From the NCBI GenBank assembly GCA_025353305.1, contig JANXQX010000252.1:1-36017 (forward strand): 36,017 nucleotides of DNA, read 5' to 3'. Source of the stretch: Holophagaceae bacterium (GTDB taxonomy: Bacteria > Acidobacteriota > Holophagae > Holophagales > Holophagaceae). The notes under the pieces are model-generated. The model saw only the letters and a list, made by a program, of their open reading frames with translations. It ran no database searches and was not told the origin of the DNA. Shown piece after piece: positions 24,191 to 32,788 of the stretch (its first letter is position 1; each line of letters opens with the position of its first letter). The position numbers were made by a program, and so were the translations under genes.

Positions 24191-24955
24191 ATGCATAAAC
24201 ACACAATGGAGACTCTTTTGTCCAAACTTCTTCCTTTGTTCCTTTTTTCCGCCCTGCCCTGTTCTGCCGATGGCCTGACGGACCTTCGTGGCACCCTGTC
24301 CAGGCTGCAAGGCAGCGAAGCCATCCGCGCCACGGCTGATGTCCAGAACTGGACCCAGGATGGCGAGGGTAAGAAGGCCCACGTCAAGCAGACCCACAGT
24401 TCGGTGCAGCTCGAGGATGGCCCCAACGGCCTGCGCCTGGGCTGGACCCCCCAGCAGATCAAAGGCGCCCGCCAGGAATCACAACTCAAGGCGGTGGACC
24501 CGGAAGCCGCCACGCCCAACCTGGATTCCCTGAGCGCGCTCACCGGCCTCAACGCCACCACCTTCCTGAGCCAGAGCGACCACCTGCTGCAGCAGCTCAA
24601 GGGCGCCACGGTGCTGGAGGACAGGTCCGACACCTACCAGGGCAAACCGGCTCGGCTGGTGGTCTTCAAACTGGACCCAGTCGCCAGTTCCGAAGAGAAG
24701 AGCATGATCAAGGATCGTAAGGAGACCCTGAAGGTCTGGCTCGATGGCAGCGGGGTTCCTCTGGCCACTGAACACGCCATCGCCATCAAAGCCTCGAAGT
24801 TCCTGATGACTTTCACCGCCAACAACCGCGAGGCCCGCAAGCTGGCAGTGCTGGGCAACCGATTAGTGGTTTCGAACGAAACCAAAGAGAGCAGCGGTTC
24901 GGGGATGGGCTTTTCGAACACTTCCAAGAAAGTGACCGCACTGACCTATTTCTGA
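24191..24955 (+). CDS. Secreted/periplasmic protein of unknown function
   Basis: From ATG at 24191 the protein is 254 residues with a signal peptide (METLLSKLLPLFLFSALPCSA, second ATG at 24206 possible). The mature region has LRGTLSRLQGSEAIRATADV and later LKVWLDGSGVPLATEHAIAI, a beta-rich pattern as in periplasmic proteins of the LolA-like or outer-membrane lipoprotein-sorting kind, but no family motif is certain. The tail is Ser-rich (NETKESSGSGMGF). It is divergent from purF and stands 61 bases from its start. Confidence 0.65.
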   Translation: MHKHTMETLLSKLLPLFLFSALPCSADGLTDLRGTLSRLQGSEAIRATADVQNWTQDGEGKKAHVKQTHSSVQLEDGPNGLRLGWTPQQIKGARQESQLKAVDPEAATPNLDSLSALTGLNATTFLSQSDHLLQQLKGATVLEDRSDTYQGKPARLVVFKLDPVASSEEKSMIKDRKETLKVWLDGSGVPLATEHAIAIKASKFLMTFTANNREARKLAVLGNRLVVSNETKESSGSGMGFSNTSKKVTALTYF

Positions 24956-24992
24956 TCGGGGATCTGCCCGCGCGCCTTCCTTCGGGACTACC

Positions 24993-26279
24993 ATGTCAGC
25001 ACCTGGGAGAATCTTTGTGCTAAAGGATCTGCTGTCGTTCATTCCGCCAGAAGGCTTGAAGATCATCCTGGTCCTTCTTTTGTCGTTCCTGGTGGGCCTG
25101 GATCGCGAAGAGCACAGCACGGATGGACACAAATCCTTCGGTGGCGTGCGCACGTTCCCCATCTTTGGACTGGTGGGCTACTCCATGGCGTTGTTATCGG
25201 GCGACCAGATTCTACCCGTGGCCTTGGGATTGGTGGTTGTGGGTGGATTCGGCATGTTGTCGTACTGGTTCAAGCGAGCCCAAACGCAGGAGGCCGGCAC
25301 CACAACGGAAGTCTCGGCATTGGCGATCTATCTTGTGGGCGCGCTGGTCTTCAAAGGGGAGTTATGGATCGCCACCACCCTGGTGGTCATCCATCTATTC
25401 CTGCTGGAACTGAAATCAGGGCTCGAGGGCATGGCGAAGCGATTGGCGCCGGCGGAAGTCATCGCCTTCACAAAATTCATGCTGCTGACCGCAGTGATCC
25501 TGCCGGTGGTGCCGAACCGGGAATTCACTTCCTTCCAGATCAATCCCTTCAAGACCTGGGTGGTGGTGGTGGCCGTCAGCGCCGTGTCCTACGGCAGCTA
25601 TGTGCTGCAGAGAATGCTGAAGGGCCGTGGTGGCATTTTTCTTTCCGCGCTGCTGGGCGGCGCTTATTCCTCCACGGTCACCACCCTGGTGCTGGCGAAG
25701 CAGGGCGCCCGCGACCCGCGACCCAACGCGATCTCCGGGGGCATTCTGGCGGCATCGGGGATGATGTACCTGCGATTGGCGGTGCTGGTGGGTTTGTTCA
25801 ACCGGGAGTTGATGATCAAGCTTGGGCCGGCATTCTGCATCCTGGGCTTGGCTGCGGTTTTTTGCGGGTGGTTGTGGTCGCGCCGGGAAGATGGCGCCGC
25901 GGATCAAGTGAACCAGATCGAGGCCACCCGGAATCCCCTGGAGCTGAAAGCAGCCTTCCTTTTTGCGGCCATTTTCCTGGGCATGCTCCTGGTCACCCAT
26001 CTCGCCGTGACCCACCTCGGCACGGGCGGGGTCTACTCCCTGGCGGCCATCATGGGCCTTTCGGACGTGGATCCTTTCATCATGGGCATGACCCAAACCG
26101 CCGCGAATTCAACGCCGGTGCACGTGGCCTCGGTCGCAATCCTGATCGCCGCCTCCAGCAACAACCTCATCAAAGGCATCTACGCGCGCTTCTTCTCCGA
26201 CCCCCGCACCGGCCGCTGGAGCCTGGTGATGCTCTTGATCCTGGCGCTCCTGGGTTTGATCCCCATCTTGTGGGTTTGA
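24993..26279 (+). CDS. MgtC/SapB-DUF4010 family membrane protein
   Basis: The 428-residue polytopic protein joins an N-terminal MgtC/SapB-like part (LSFLVGLDREEH, VRTFPIFGLVGY) to a C-terminal DUF4010 part (GAYSSTVTTLVLAKQ, and later VYSLAAIMGLSDVDPFIMGM). About 12 membrane segments can be picked out. The function of this fused family is not established; MgtC relatives are linked to magnesium limitation and membrane-energy control. The start is open: ATG at 24993 has no good ribosome site, while GTG at 25017 has GGGAG eight bases before it and would remove eight residues. Confidence 0.85.
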   Translation: MSAPGRIFVLKDLLSFIPPEGLKIILVLLLSFLVGLDREEHSTDGHKSFGGVRTFPIFGLVGYSMALLSGDQILPVALGLVVVGGFGMLSYWFKRAQTQEAGTTTEVSALAIYLVGALVFKGELWIATTLVVIHLFLLELKSGLEGMAKRLAPAEVIAFTKFMLLTAVILPVVPNREFTSFQINPFKTWVVVVAVSAVSYGSYVLQRMLKGRGGIFLSALLGGAYSSTVTTLVLAKQGARDPRPNAISGGILAASGMMYLRLAVLVGLFNRELMIKLGPAFCILGLAAVFCGWLWSRREDGAADQVNQIEATRNPLELKAAFLFAAIFLGMLLVTHLAVTHLGTGGVYSLAAIMGLSDVDPFIMGMTQTAANSTPVHVASVAILIAASSNNLIKGIYARFFSDPRTGRWSLVMLLILALLGLIPILWV

Positions 26280-26281
26280 TC

Positions 26282-26388
26282 AGGTATGAGGCAGCGAGGC
26301 ATGAGGTGCGAGGTTGCGGCCGGAGGCCGTATCAATTAGCGCGCCGTTGGCGCGCCCCTCATACCTCGTACCTCAAACATCGCACCTC
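26282..26388. repeat. Intergenic hairpin element of degenerate GAGGTATGA/GAGGTGCGA words
   Basis: The left half is GGTATGAGG, GCGAGGCATGAGGTGCGAGG and the right half is CCTCATACCTCGTACCTC then CATCGCACCTC, so the halves are inverted copies (GGTATGAGG 26283-26291 with CCTCATACC 26357-26365; GAGGTGCGA 26303-26311 with TCGCACCTC 26380-26388). Two hairpins sit in the middle: CGGCC-GGA-GGCCG (26317-26329) and GCGCGCC-GTT-GGCGCGC (26339-26355). It fills the whole gap between two convergent genes and ends at the stop of the second. Confidence 0.8.
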
Positions 26389-27126
26389 TCAATCCACATT
26401 TAGCGTCTCGGTGATGCCGTCATCCAATCGCCCTGCACCTTCCAGCGGCGCCCTGGACCACTGTTGCAGCGTGCTGAGCAGCGCGGTGCCATCCGCGGGT
26501 GGGGCTGCGCCAGATTTCAAGTTGAAGGCCTCGAGATGCACTTCCAGCGTGGCGACTTCACCCGTATCGAACTTCACGGTGGCATCGCAAAGCACCAGGG
26601 TGTTCGTTCCAACTTCCAGAAGGCTGGCGAACCCTTGCACATTGGCTGGCACAGGGACTTCCCATACAGGATAAGTCTTCGCGCCAAAACGAAGACCGTA
26701 GGGTTCCGGCCGCAGTGAAGGCGCAGGGCCCGAGAAATACATCAGCCGCTCGGCGCGGGCCAATAGCATCGTCTGCGCGAAGGGTGTTCCCGCGGTGCGA
26801 TCCGCCTCCAGCCGCCACCCACCCAGCCTTGGTTTTTGAACCTTGTTGTTGGAGCGCCGTGCGGGTGTTGGCACCAACAGGAAACTGGTTTCCAGAATGG
26901 CGTCCTCGCCACGCATCCGCATTTTCACGTGGTAGCGGAGGACAGAACCTTTCGGGAGAGTGTCCTGGGGTGGTTTTTTAGCGGTCTTGCCGGATTCATT
27001 CGCCGATTGCACCACTTCTGGCGGCGCTGCCACCACGGGTGCCGCGGTCTGCGCTGAGACCGAGGCTGCATACACGCCTGACAATAGCAAAGTCCTGATG
27101 GCTCCCATCGCTTTCATCGCAGCCAT
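26389..27126 (-). CDS. Secreted protein of unknown function (DUF3108-like size)
   Basis: With ATG at 27126, which has a G-rich ribosome site (GGTGGGGGG), the protein is 245 residues; a GTG at 27138 is the alternative. A signal peptide (AIRTLLLSGVYAASVSA) leads into an Ala/Pro-rich linker and a beta-rich domain with GSVLRYHVKMRMRGEDAILE and YGLRFGAKTYPVWEVPVPA. No catalytic motif is seen. The resemblance to periplasmic DUF3108-type proteins is only in size and general pattern. Confidence 0.6.
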   Translation of the reverse strand: MAAMKAMGAIRTLLLSGVYAASVSAQTAAPVVAAPPEVVQSANESGKTAKKPPQDTLPKGSVLRYHVKMRMRGEDAILETSFLLVPTPARRSNNKVQKPRLGGWRLEADRTAGTPFAQTMLLARAERLMYFSGPAPSLRPEPYGLRFGAKTYPVWEVPVPANVQGFASLLEVGTNTLVLCDATVKFDTGEVATLEVHLEAFNLKSGAAPPADGTALLSTLQQWSRAPLEGAGRLDDGITETLNVD

Positions 27127-27199
27127 CCGGCCCCCCACCCTCTACAATGCCAGATCCAGGGCCATAGATTCCAGGTGAGGGTGCCACCTGGGCAAGTTA

Positions 27200-27865
27200 A
27201 TGTGGATCATGCCGCTCTGCTTCGATCTGGATGGAACCCTAGGCACCTTTGGCGGTGGCTACGTGCTGCTGCGGGAAGCCCTGGGGGAGCTCTGGGGAAC
27301 CGCGCCCAAGTCCGAGGAACTTCGTGCCTGTATTGGCTCCACGGATTGGGAGATTGTGGACGAATTGCACCGGTCCCGCTTCGGAAAGGGACTCGAGGAC
27401 CGTGCCTATGAGGAATTCGAAGCTGCGTGCCTTGCACGTTTTCGCACCACCTTCCACCCGGAAGGAAAACTCCCCGTTGCCTTTATGGGCATCATTGAAG
27501 GCTTGCACCAGCTTGCGGAGCGCGGCCATGCCATCTGGCTTGTGTCAGGAAATGTGCCGCTGGTACTGGATTTCAAAGCCGAAGCATTATGCATCGATGA
27601 GCGCATCCATCGCCTCGGCAGCCTGCCCAGATGCAGTCGAGCGGATCTAATTCGCATGGCTATGGAAGATTGCTCCGGACCGCACCTTTACGTGGGCGAC
27701 CGCCCCCATGACTGGGAGGCTGCAAGAGAAGTGGACGTGCCCTTTCTCGGCATTGGTGACGCGGTGCCCGGGGACCATCCGATCCTCAGTGCCGAAGCCG
27801 AGGCTGTGCATCTGGTTGCAACAGTCGAACGGCTTATTCCACAGCGGAATCCGAACAGTTTCTAA
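27200..27865 (+). CDS. HAD-superfamily hydrolase (phosphoglycolate phosphatase-like)
   Basis: The 221-residue protein has the HAD motifs in order: CFDLDGTLGTFGGG (motif I, nucleophile and acid Asp), WLVSGNVP (motif II), an Arg/Lys region near RCSRADLIRMA, and YVGDRPHDWEAA (motif IV). A helical cap lies between motif I and II. Such enzymes dephosphorylate small phosphometabolites; the exact substrate cannot be told. It is convergent with the Sel1 gene, sharing four bases at the stop codons. Confidence 0.88.
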   Translation: MWIMPLCFDLDGTLGTFGGGYVLLREALGELWGTAPKSEELRACIGSTDWEIVDELHRSRFGKGLEDRAYEEFEAACLARFRTTFHPEGKLPVAFMGIIEGLHQLAERGHAIWLVSGNVPLVLDFKAEALCIDERIHRLGSLPRCSRADLIRMAMEDCSGPHLYVGDRPHDWEAAREVDVPFLGIGDAVPGDHPILSAEAEAVHLVATVERLIPQRNPNSF

Positions 27866-28986
27866 CCGAGCCTGGCTTCCTTGTCGGCGATTGCCTCAAG
27901 GGCCTTTTTCGCAGCGGGGTGGCCCGCCTCGGCGGCACGCTGGAACCAGGATCTGGCCTGGGCTGGGTCCTTCATTCCGCCATGGCCGAAGCGCAGCAAC
28001 TCGGCCAACTGGGACATGGCTTGGACATGACCACCCTCAGCGGCTCTGAGCAGCCAGCGCCGGGCCTCGGCCACATCCCGGGGCGTCTCGGGGCTGCCCT
28101 CCATGAATGCCATGCCGCGCTCGAAACATGCGGTTGGATCCCCACCCTCGGCCCTGGCGTGGTGGCGTCGGCCCAAGAAGCTCCAATGCATGCCTCGGCG
28201 GCTGGACATCCAGAATACGAAAAAGAGGATCGTCGGTGCTCCGAAAGCAATGCTGAGAAATGCAGCGGTGACCCAAGGCGCGGAGAGAAACGTGGCGAAG
28301 CCGATCACGGCAAGAATGGCGCCCGCAAGTCCAAGGATTACCACCAGCCCAAAGGGCACAATGACCAGCCAGAAGAACCACAGAAACCATTGGCCGTGGA
28401 TCGCTTCGCCCATCCAGGCATCGAGGCCATCGGCAATGGCGCTGGAGATCCGCACAAAGGGATCACGCGATGGTTCAGAGGGCAATGGCAACAGAGCGCT
28501 GCGGGACGGCTCCGCAGATTCGAGCTTTTCTGCGCGCCGGTGCCAGAAGGCGGCCATCTCGGCATCCGGCCCCATGCCTTCGCCTTTTTCGAGAGCCACC
28601 GCCAACCACTCGGCGGCCGGTTTCCAACCCATTTCCGCGGCCCGGCGATAAGCTGTGCGGCCGACTTCTGGATTCGCAGCGAGGCCGATTCCCCAACGAA
28701 GCATTTCACCCATGCGATAGGTGGCCTCGGCGTGGCCGAGCGCTGCTCCGCGGCGGTAGTGGTCCAGCGCCTTCTCACGAACACCGATGCCGAGACCACC
28801 ACCCTCGCAGTAGAGTCCCAACTCGAAGTGGGCATCCGCCACATCGAACTTCGCTGCGCGTTCGATGAAGTAAAGCCCCTGGGACACGTCATGGGCGTTG
28901 CGGCCCCACCGAAGCCAGGCGGCACCGGGATCCTTCATGAATTTCGCGCAGAAGGCACGGATGCCATTTTCCAGAGCTAAGAGCAT
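27862..28986 (-). CDS. Sel1-repeat membrane protein
   Basis: The 374-residue protein has Sel1-like repeats on both sides of a membrane region. N-terminal repeats include ADAHFELGLYCEGGGLGIGV and AEATYRMGEMLRWGIGLAAN; C-terminal ones include ARRWLLRAAEGGHVQAMSQL and ARSWFQRAAEAGHPAAKKAL. Between them, about residues 198-262, are three hydrophobic stretches (FLWFFWLVIVPFGLVVILGL and others). Sel1 repeats are protein-interaction modules, often in regulatory or secretion contexts. It starts four bases after the stop of the thioredoxin-like gene, so they form an operon. Confidence 0.85.
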   Translation of the reverse strand: MLLALENGIRAFCAKFMKDPGAAWLRWGRNAHDVSQGLYFIERAAKFDVADAHFELGLYCEGGGLGIGVREKALDHYRRGAALGHAEATYRMGEMLRWGIGLAANPEVGRTAYRRAAEMGWKPAAEWLAVALEKGEGMGPDAEMAAFWHRRAEKLESAEPSRSALLPLPSEPSRDPFVRISSAIADGLDAWMGEAIHGQWFLWFFWLVIVPFGLVVILGLAGAILAVIGFATFLSAPWVTAAFLSIAFGAPTILFFVFWMSSRRGMHWSFLGRRHHARAEGGDPTACFERGMAFMEGSPETPRDVAEARRWLLRAAEGGHVQAMSQLAELLRFGHGGMKDPAQARSWFQRAAEAGHPAAKKALEAIADKEARLG

Positions 28987-28990
28987 TGAA

Positions 28991-29551
28991 CTATCTTCGC
29001 ACCAGTGAGCCTGCCAGCGCTGCTTTCAACTCGGTTTCAGAACGCCCCGCTGCGTAGCCGGACCATCGGGTGCGCAGCTTGCCGTTTGCATCGACGATGA
29101 TGGTGGTTGGAATGCCGCTGATGGGACCGAAAGGTTCCAGCGCACCACGGTTCAAGGGCACGAAGGCCTTGAGTTGCATCGCGCGGCGGCCGAGATAGGC
29201 GTTCACGTCCGTGAAACCGCCATCGTCAATGGAGATGGGCAGCACCGCATATCGGCCTTCGGCCTCGGATTGCAGCTTGGCCAATTCAGGAAGACTGGCC
29301 TGGCAGGGAGGACACCAGGTGGCCCAGACATCCACCACCACAACCTTCCCAGCGTATTCGGCCAAGGTGTGACGCCGACCTTCGGCATCGAGGAAAGCCA
29401 CCGAGCGGACATCCGCCCCCACGTTTGGAGCGTTGTCCCGCTTCACTCTCCAGATGCCGAACAAGAGCACTAGGCCAACCAGACCCAGCGTCGCAAAACA
29501 ACCCCAGCGGCCCCACAGGTCCTGGATGCTTTCCATGGCGTCTTCGTTCAT
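28991..29551 (-). CDS. Membrane-anchored thioredoxin-like protein (TlpA/ResA type)
   Basis: From ATG at 29551, which has a GGAGGGTGG ribosome site, the protein is 186 residues. An N-terminal anchor (CFATLGLVGLVLLFGIW) is followed by a periplasmic thioredoxin fold with the redox motif WATWCPPCQ, and the cis-Pro segment GIPTTIIVD. TlpA/ResA-type proteins reduce periplasmic disulphides, often for cytochrome c maturation. The longer frame to 29590 would overlap the divergent sulfurtransferase start and is less likely. Confidence 0.9.
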   Translation of the reverse strand: MNEDAMESIQDLWGRWGCFATLGLVGLVLLFGIWRVKRDNAPNVGADVRSVAFLDAEGRRHTLAEYAGKVVVVDVWATWCPPCQASLPELAKLQSEAEGRYAVLPISIDDGGFTDVNAYLGRRAMQLKAFVPLNRGALEPFGPISGIPTTIIVDANGKLRTRWSGYAAGRSETELKAALAGSLVRR

Positions 29552-29577
29552 CGCCACCCTCCATGGCAAAGTAGAGC

Positions 29578-30411
29578 ATGGCATCACCACTCATTTCCCC
29601 TAGTGAATTAGCAGCCTTGGAAGGCGCCTTAATGCTGGATGCACGATCCAAGGCAGCCTTTGAAGCGGGCCATCTGCGCGGTGCGCTGAACGCTGATCCG
29701 GGAAGGCATCTGAGCGCCGCTTCAGCGCCGGGTTTTGATCCATCGAAGGGTGGGCGGCATCCACTGCCATCCTTGAAACAGTGGCGGACCACCCTGGGTC
29801 TGCTGGGCATCGGGCCAGGCACTCACGTGGTCATCTACGACGATCAAGGCGGCGCCAATTCCGCGGCAAGAGCCTGGTGGATGCTGCGGGCGGTCGGCCA
29901 CGAGGCCGTGCAGGTGCTGGACGGTGGGCTGAAGGCCGCCACCAGCGCAGGCTGGGAACTCACCACCGATGCATCCCTTGCCATAGCCTGTCCCCACTAT
30001 CCAGCCACCGCCTGGCTCCTTCCCACGGTGGACATGGATGTGCTGGAAAAGCTCGCGAAGCATCGCGACTGGCGTGTGCTGGATGTGCGATCCACGGAGC
30101 GCTACCGGGGCGAGACAGAGCCCTTCGATCCCATCGCCGGCCATATCCCAGGGGCGGTGAACCTGCCCTACACCGAAAATCTGGATTCGGATGGCCGCTT
30201 CAAGCCGGCTTCGGAATTGCGCGCCCACTACACCCGGCCGCTGGATGGCCTGAGCCCCGACCACCTTGTTGTCCACTGCGGCTCCGGCATCACAGCCTGC
30301 CACACGCTGCTGGCTCTGGAACACGCAGGCCTTCCGGGCGCGGCACTCTATGTGGGCAGCTGGAGCGAATGGTGCAGGCGCGGCAAGCCCATGGCGAAGG
30401 GGACGGAATGA
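29578..30411 (+). CDS. Two-domain sulfurtransferase (3-mercaptopyruvate sulfurtransferase/rhodanese, SseA-like)
   Basis: The 277-residue protein has two rhodanese domains. The first is inactive-like (MLDARSKAAFEAGHLRGALN, then VVIYDDQGGANSAARAWWML, with Asp at the active-site position). The second has RVLDVRSTERYRGETEP, AGHIPGAVNLP and the active loop HCGSGITACH. The CGSGIT loop is the 3-mercaptopyruvate type rather than the CRKGVT of thiosulfate sulfurtransferase. It would transfer sulphur from 3-mercaptopyruvate or thiosulfate to thiols or cyanide. It is divergent from the thioredoxin-like gene, 26 bases apart, a natural pairing as thioredoxins are acceptors for such enzymes. Confidence 0.93.
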   Translation: MASPLISPSELAALEGALMLDARSKAAFEAGHLRGALNADPGRHLSAASAPGFDPSKGGRHPLPSLKQWRTTLGLLGIGPGTHVVIYDDQGGANSAARAWWMLRAVGHEAVQVLDGGLKAATSAGWELTTDASLAIACPHYPATAWLLPTVDMDVLEKLAKHRDWRVLDVRSTERYRGETEPFDPIAGHIPGAVNLPYTENLDSDGRFKPASELRAHYTRPLDGLSPDHLVVHCGSGITACHTLLALEHAGLPGAALYVGSWSEWCRRGKPMAKGTE

Positions 30412-30730
30412 GGTGGGCTGAAGGCAGTTGGCTGTGGGCTGTAGGCGCTAGGCTGTGGGTGGTAGGCAGTAGGATGTGGGCGGCCAGCTCCAGGCTGTGG
30501 GATGAGTGTCCCAATGCCATTTGCGGACGTAATTTACGCATGAAAATAAACGTGGCCCTCAATCCCGGCCGCTGCGAATTCTTGAATGTAATAGCCAAAG
30601 CCCAGGACTTTGGACTTTCGAATTGGGACTTAGGATTCGGGACTGAAGGCCTCATTGGCGGACCATGGCCCGCTGACCATAGCCCAAAGCCCACAGCCCA
30701 CAGCCTAAGGCCCACTGCCCGCGGCCCAGA
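30412..30730. repeat. Long intergenic element of degenerate short repeats in inverted halves
   Basis: This 319-base gap holds no gene. The left part (30415-30500) repeats words such as GGCTGTGGG, GTAGGCGCTA and GGTAGGCAGTAGG. The right part (30660-30729) has the complementary style (CATAGCCCAAAGCCCACAGC, CCCACTGCCCGCGGCCC). Between them is another degenerate series, GGACTTTGGACTTTCGAATT then GGGACTTAGGATTCGGGACT near 30609-30650, and an odd palindrome CGTAATTTACG near 30530. The words match those of the array at 16833-17036, so the two belong to the same class of DNA. Both ends touch coding genes directly. Confidence 0.75.
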
Positions 30731-31924
30731 ATGAATCCCTGGCGCGGCCTGGGGGGCCTTCCACGGGATGCGTGGGTGCTGGCCATGGCCACCTTCATCA
30801 ATCGCGCGGGGACCATGGCCCTGCCCTTTCTGGCGCTCTACCTGATGAAGCAGATGGGCCTCGGCGCGGCCCAGGCGGGCCAGGGCTTCATCGTATTCGG
30901 GCTGGGCGCGATGATCGCCGCTCCGCTGGGAGGCTGGCTGGCGGACCGTTTCGGGCCGCTGAAAGTAATGCGGACCTCGCTGCTGCTGTCGGGCCTGCTG
31001 ATGCTGGTTCTGCCACTGGTCAGGGATGTGCGCAGCTTTTTTCTGCTCATCGGGTTCTGGGCCTTGGTGAGCGAGGGGTTCCGGCCAGCATCCATGTCCA
31101 TCCTTGCGGATCTGGCGCCGCCGGAGCTGCGGAAGGCCGTGTACAGCCTGAATCGCCTGGCCATCAATCTCGGCATGAGCATCGGGCCCGCACTGGGTGG
31201 ATTCATCGCCACGCGGTCCTATCATGGGCTCTTCTGGGTGGATGGCGCCACGACCTTGGCGGCGTGGATCGTGCTTGTGTTGATGGTGCGCCACCGCCCG
31301 CACAAGCATGAAGCAGCGACCAGTCCAGCGCTGCTGTTGGCGCTGCGGGATCCGATCCTGGGCTACTTTCTGCTCGCGATCATCCCAGTGATCATCGTGT
31401 TCTTCCAGCATGAAGGGCCAATGCCCATCTATCTGGTGCGGGATCTCAAGCTGCCGGAAAGTTTTTACGGTTCCCTGTTCACCATCAACACGCTGCTGAT
31501 CGTGGTTCTAGAGGTGCGGCTCAACCTGGCGACGGCCCACTGGCCCCACCGGCGGACGCTCATGCTGGGAAGTCTGCTCTACGCCATCGGCTTTGGCGCC
31601 ATGGTCGCGGCTCATACACCCGCCACCATCATCGCGACCGTGGTGATCTGGACCTTTGGCGAAATGATCCTGTTTCCGGGAATGTCGGACTACGTCGCTT
31701 CCATCGCGCCGCCCTCCCGGCGCGGCGCCTACATGGGACTGTTCACTTTCACCTTCAGCGTGGCCTTCAGTCTGGGTCCCTGGATCGGAACCTGGATGTT
31801 GGACGCATGGGGCAGCGTGATTCTCTGGCCTGTGATGGGCGTGCTGGGAACTGTGTCGGCGCTGGCCTTGGCGAGAGTCGATGCAGACTCAGTGCCCGTC
31901 ATCCTCCGGCATACGGAGCCGTAA
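30731..31924 (+). CDS. Major facilitator superfamily transporter
   Basis: The 397-residue protein has the 12-segment MFS pattern. The loop 2-3 signature is recognisable in GGWLADRFGPLKVMR, and FVVFGLG-like helix packing precedes it; helix 4-5 has EGFRPASMSILADLAPPELR, with NLGMSIGPALGGF after it, as in drug-proton antiporters. Helix 11 has AYMGLFTFTFSVAFSLGPWI. The substrate is unknown, with multidrug or small-metabolite efflux likely. It is preceded directly by the repeat element and followed by repeat copy C. Confidence 0.9.
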   Translation: MNPWRGLGGLPRDAWVLAMATFINRAGTMALPFLALYLMKQMGLGAAQAGQGFIVFGLGAMIAAPLGGWLADRFGPLKVMRTSLLLSGLLMLVLPLVRDVRSFFLLIGFWALVSEGFRPASMSILADLAPPELRKAVYSLNRLAINLGMSIGPALGGFIATRSYHGLFWVDGATTLAAWIVLVLMVRHRPHKHEAATSPALLLALRDPILGYFLLAIIPVIIVFFQHEGPMPIYLVRDLKLPESFYGSLFTINTLLIVVLEVRLNLATAHWPHRRTLMLGSLLYAIGFGAMVAAHTPATIIATVVIWTFGEMILFPGMSDYVASIAPPSRRGAYMGLFTFTFSVAFSLGPWIGTWMLDAWGSVILWPVMGVLGTVSALALARVDADSVPVILRHTEP

Positions 31925-31934
31925 CGCCTTCGAC

Positions 31935-32048
31935 CTTGCTGCAGAGCATCACCCATCGCGTCGGCCTGCGGCCGGCATAGAGGCTCCACGTCCACGAACA
32001 CAGTGCGTGGGAGCACGCACTGTGTGTGATACGTGGAGGGGCCGTAAC
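31935..32048. repeat. Structured intergenic repeat, full copy C (114 nt)
   Basis: It begins CTTGCTGCAGAGC, ends CCGTAAC, and has the family hairpin GTCGGCC-TGC-GGCCGGC near 31960 (one T-G wobble). P1 is CTCCACGT (31984-31991) with ACGTGGAG (32031-32038). P2 is CCACG (31992-31996) with CGTGG (32006-32010). P3 is CACGC-ACT-GTGTG (32014-32026, one G-T wobble). All three stems differ in sequence from copy A yet pair, and the ACT loop is identical. It fills the gap between the MFS gene and the convergent secreted-protein gene. Confidence 0.82.
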
Positions 32049-32053
32049 GGTCC

Positions 32054-32488
32054 CTAAGGCAAGATCAGATCCCGCCGATCAACCAGCTTGTACTTGACCT
32101 TCTTCCAGGTGGCATCCATGGGCTCGATCATTATTTCGCTGGGCTTCAAGTCCTTCGGCTTGTGCTTGGGATCGCCATCGAAAAGAAATATCTGTTCGAG
32201 TTCGCGGAAGGCCTCGTTGCCCTCGGGAAGCATGACGTATCTCACAATCCACTGGGCATTCCGCGGGTCTGCGTTTTCGGCCTTTCCGTACACTTCGTAA
32301 AGGTAGTGGCGGGTATCCACCAAGGCAATGCTGTGGCTGGCGGCTCGCAGCCAGGGTGGCGGCACAGGCTCCCCGGTGAAAGGTTTGATGATTCCGTCGC
32401 ATCTCGATCCATCGGGTTCTCCCTCTGCTTGGGCTTGGACAGAGAACATGGCGGCGGAAAGCAGGCAAGTGAAGACAACGCTTCGCAT
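32054..32488 (-). CDS. Secreted protein of unknown function
   Basis: The 144-residue protein has a signal peptide (MRSVVFTCLLSAAMFSVQAQA) and a small beta-rich domain with ASHSIALVDTRHYLYEVYGK and AQWIVRYVMLPEGNEAFREL. No known domain or catalytic motif is recognised. A GAGGAG ribosome site lies at good spacing before the ATG. Its stop lies five bases from repeat copy C. Confidence 0.65.
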   Translation of the reverse strand: MRSVVFTCLLSAAMFSVQAQAEGEPDGSRCDGIIKPFTGEPVPPPWLRAASHSIALVDTRHYLYEVYGKAENADPRNAQWIVRYVMLPEGNEAFRELEQIFLFDGDPKHKPKDLKPSEIMIEPMDATWKKVKYKLVDRRDLILP

Positions 32489-32788
32489 GGTTTTTAAGCT
32501 CCTCGGAGGCCTTAATCACACCCTAATCGGGTGCTCCACTACTCGATAAATTTCTGTAATTTCCATCACGTTTTGGCCGCACTGAAACCCAAAGTAGAGC
32601 CCAGATGACCCAGGCATGCATTGCCACCGGGCTACTGCGGGAGAGGTAAACCATCCAGCACTCTGCCACCAGGTCGATGACCGCCCTGCCCCCGCCGGTC
32701 GCCGGTCGTTTTCTTCCACTCATCGAGGAGGGACGTTCCGGCCCTCGGATCTTCGCTAATATCGAGCAATACCTTTCTGGAGGCAACC
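32489..32788 (+). promoter_or_regulatory. Intergenic region with candidate promoter for the YIP1-efflux operon
   Basis: No credible gene is seen in these 300 bases; short overlapping minus-strand frames have no family resemblance. A good -10 box TAATAT lies at 32757-32762, 26 bases before the ATG of the YIP1 gene, but the -35 match (around GTTCCG) is poor. A GGAGG ribosome site follows at about 32779. The region also carries the unplaced promoter of the divergent secreted-protein gene. Confidence 0.4.

Noticed and set aside
24133..24633. N-terminal extension of purF in the open frame
   Set aside because: The extension is antisense to the divergent secreted-protein gene and lacks family resemblance; the ATG at 24132 gives the standard PurF start with the catalytic Cys close to the N-terminus.
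25364..26674. Plus-strand ORF of 436 codons overlapping the DUF4010 gene
   Set aside because: Alternate-frame shadow of the membrane protein; it crosses the intergenic hairpin element and enters the antisense of the next gene.
30290..31411. Minus-strand ORF of 373 codons opposite the MFS transporter
   Set aside because: Composition rich in Gln, His, Pro and Arg, spans a repeat element, and runs antisense to a well-supported transporter.
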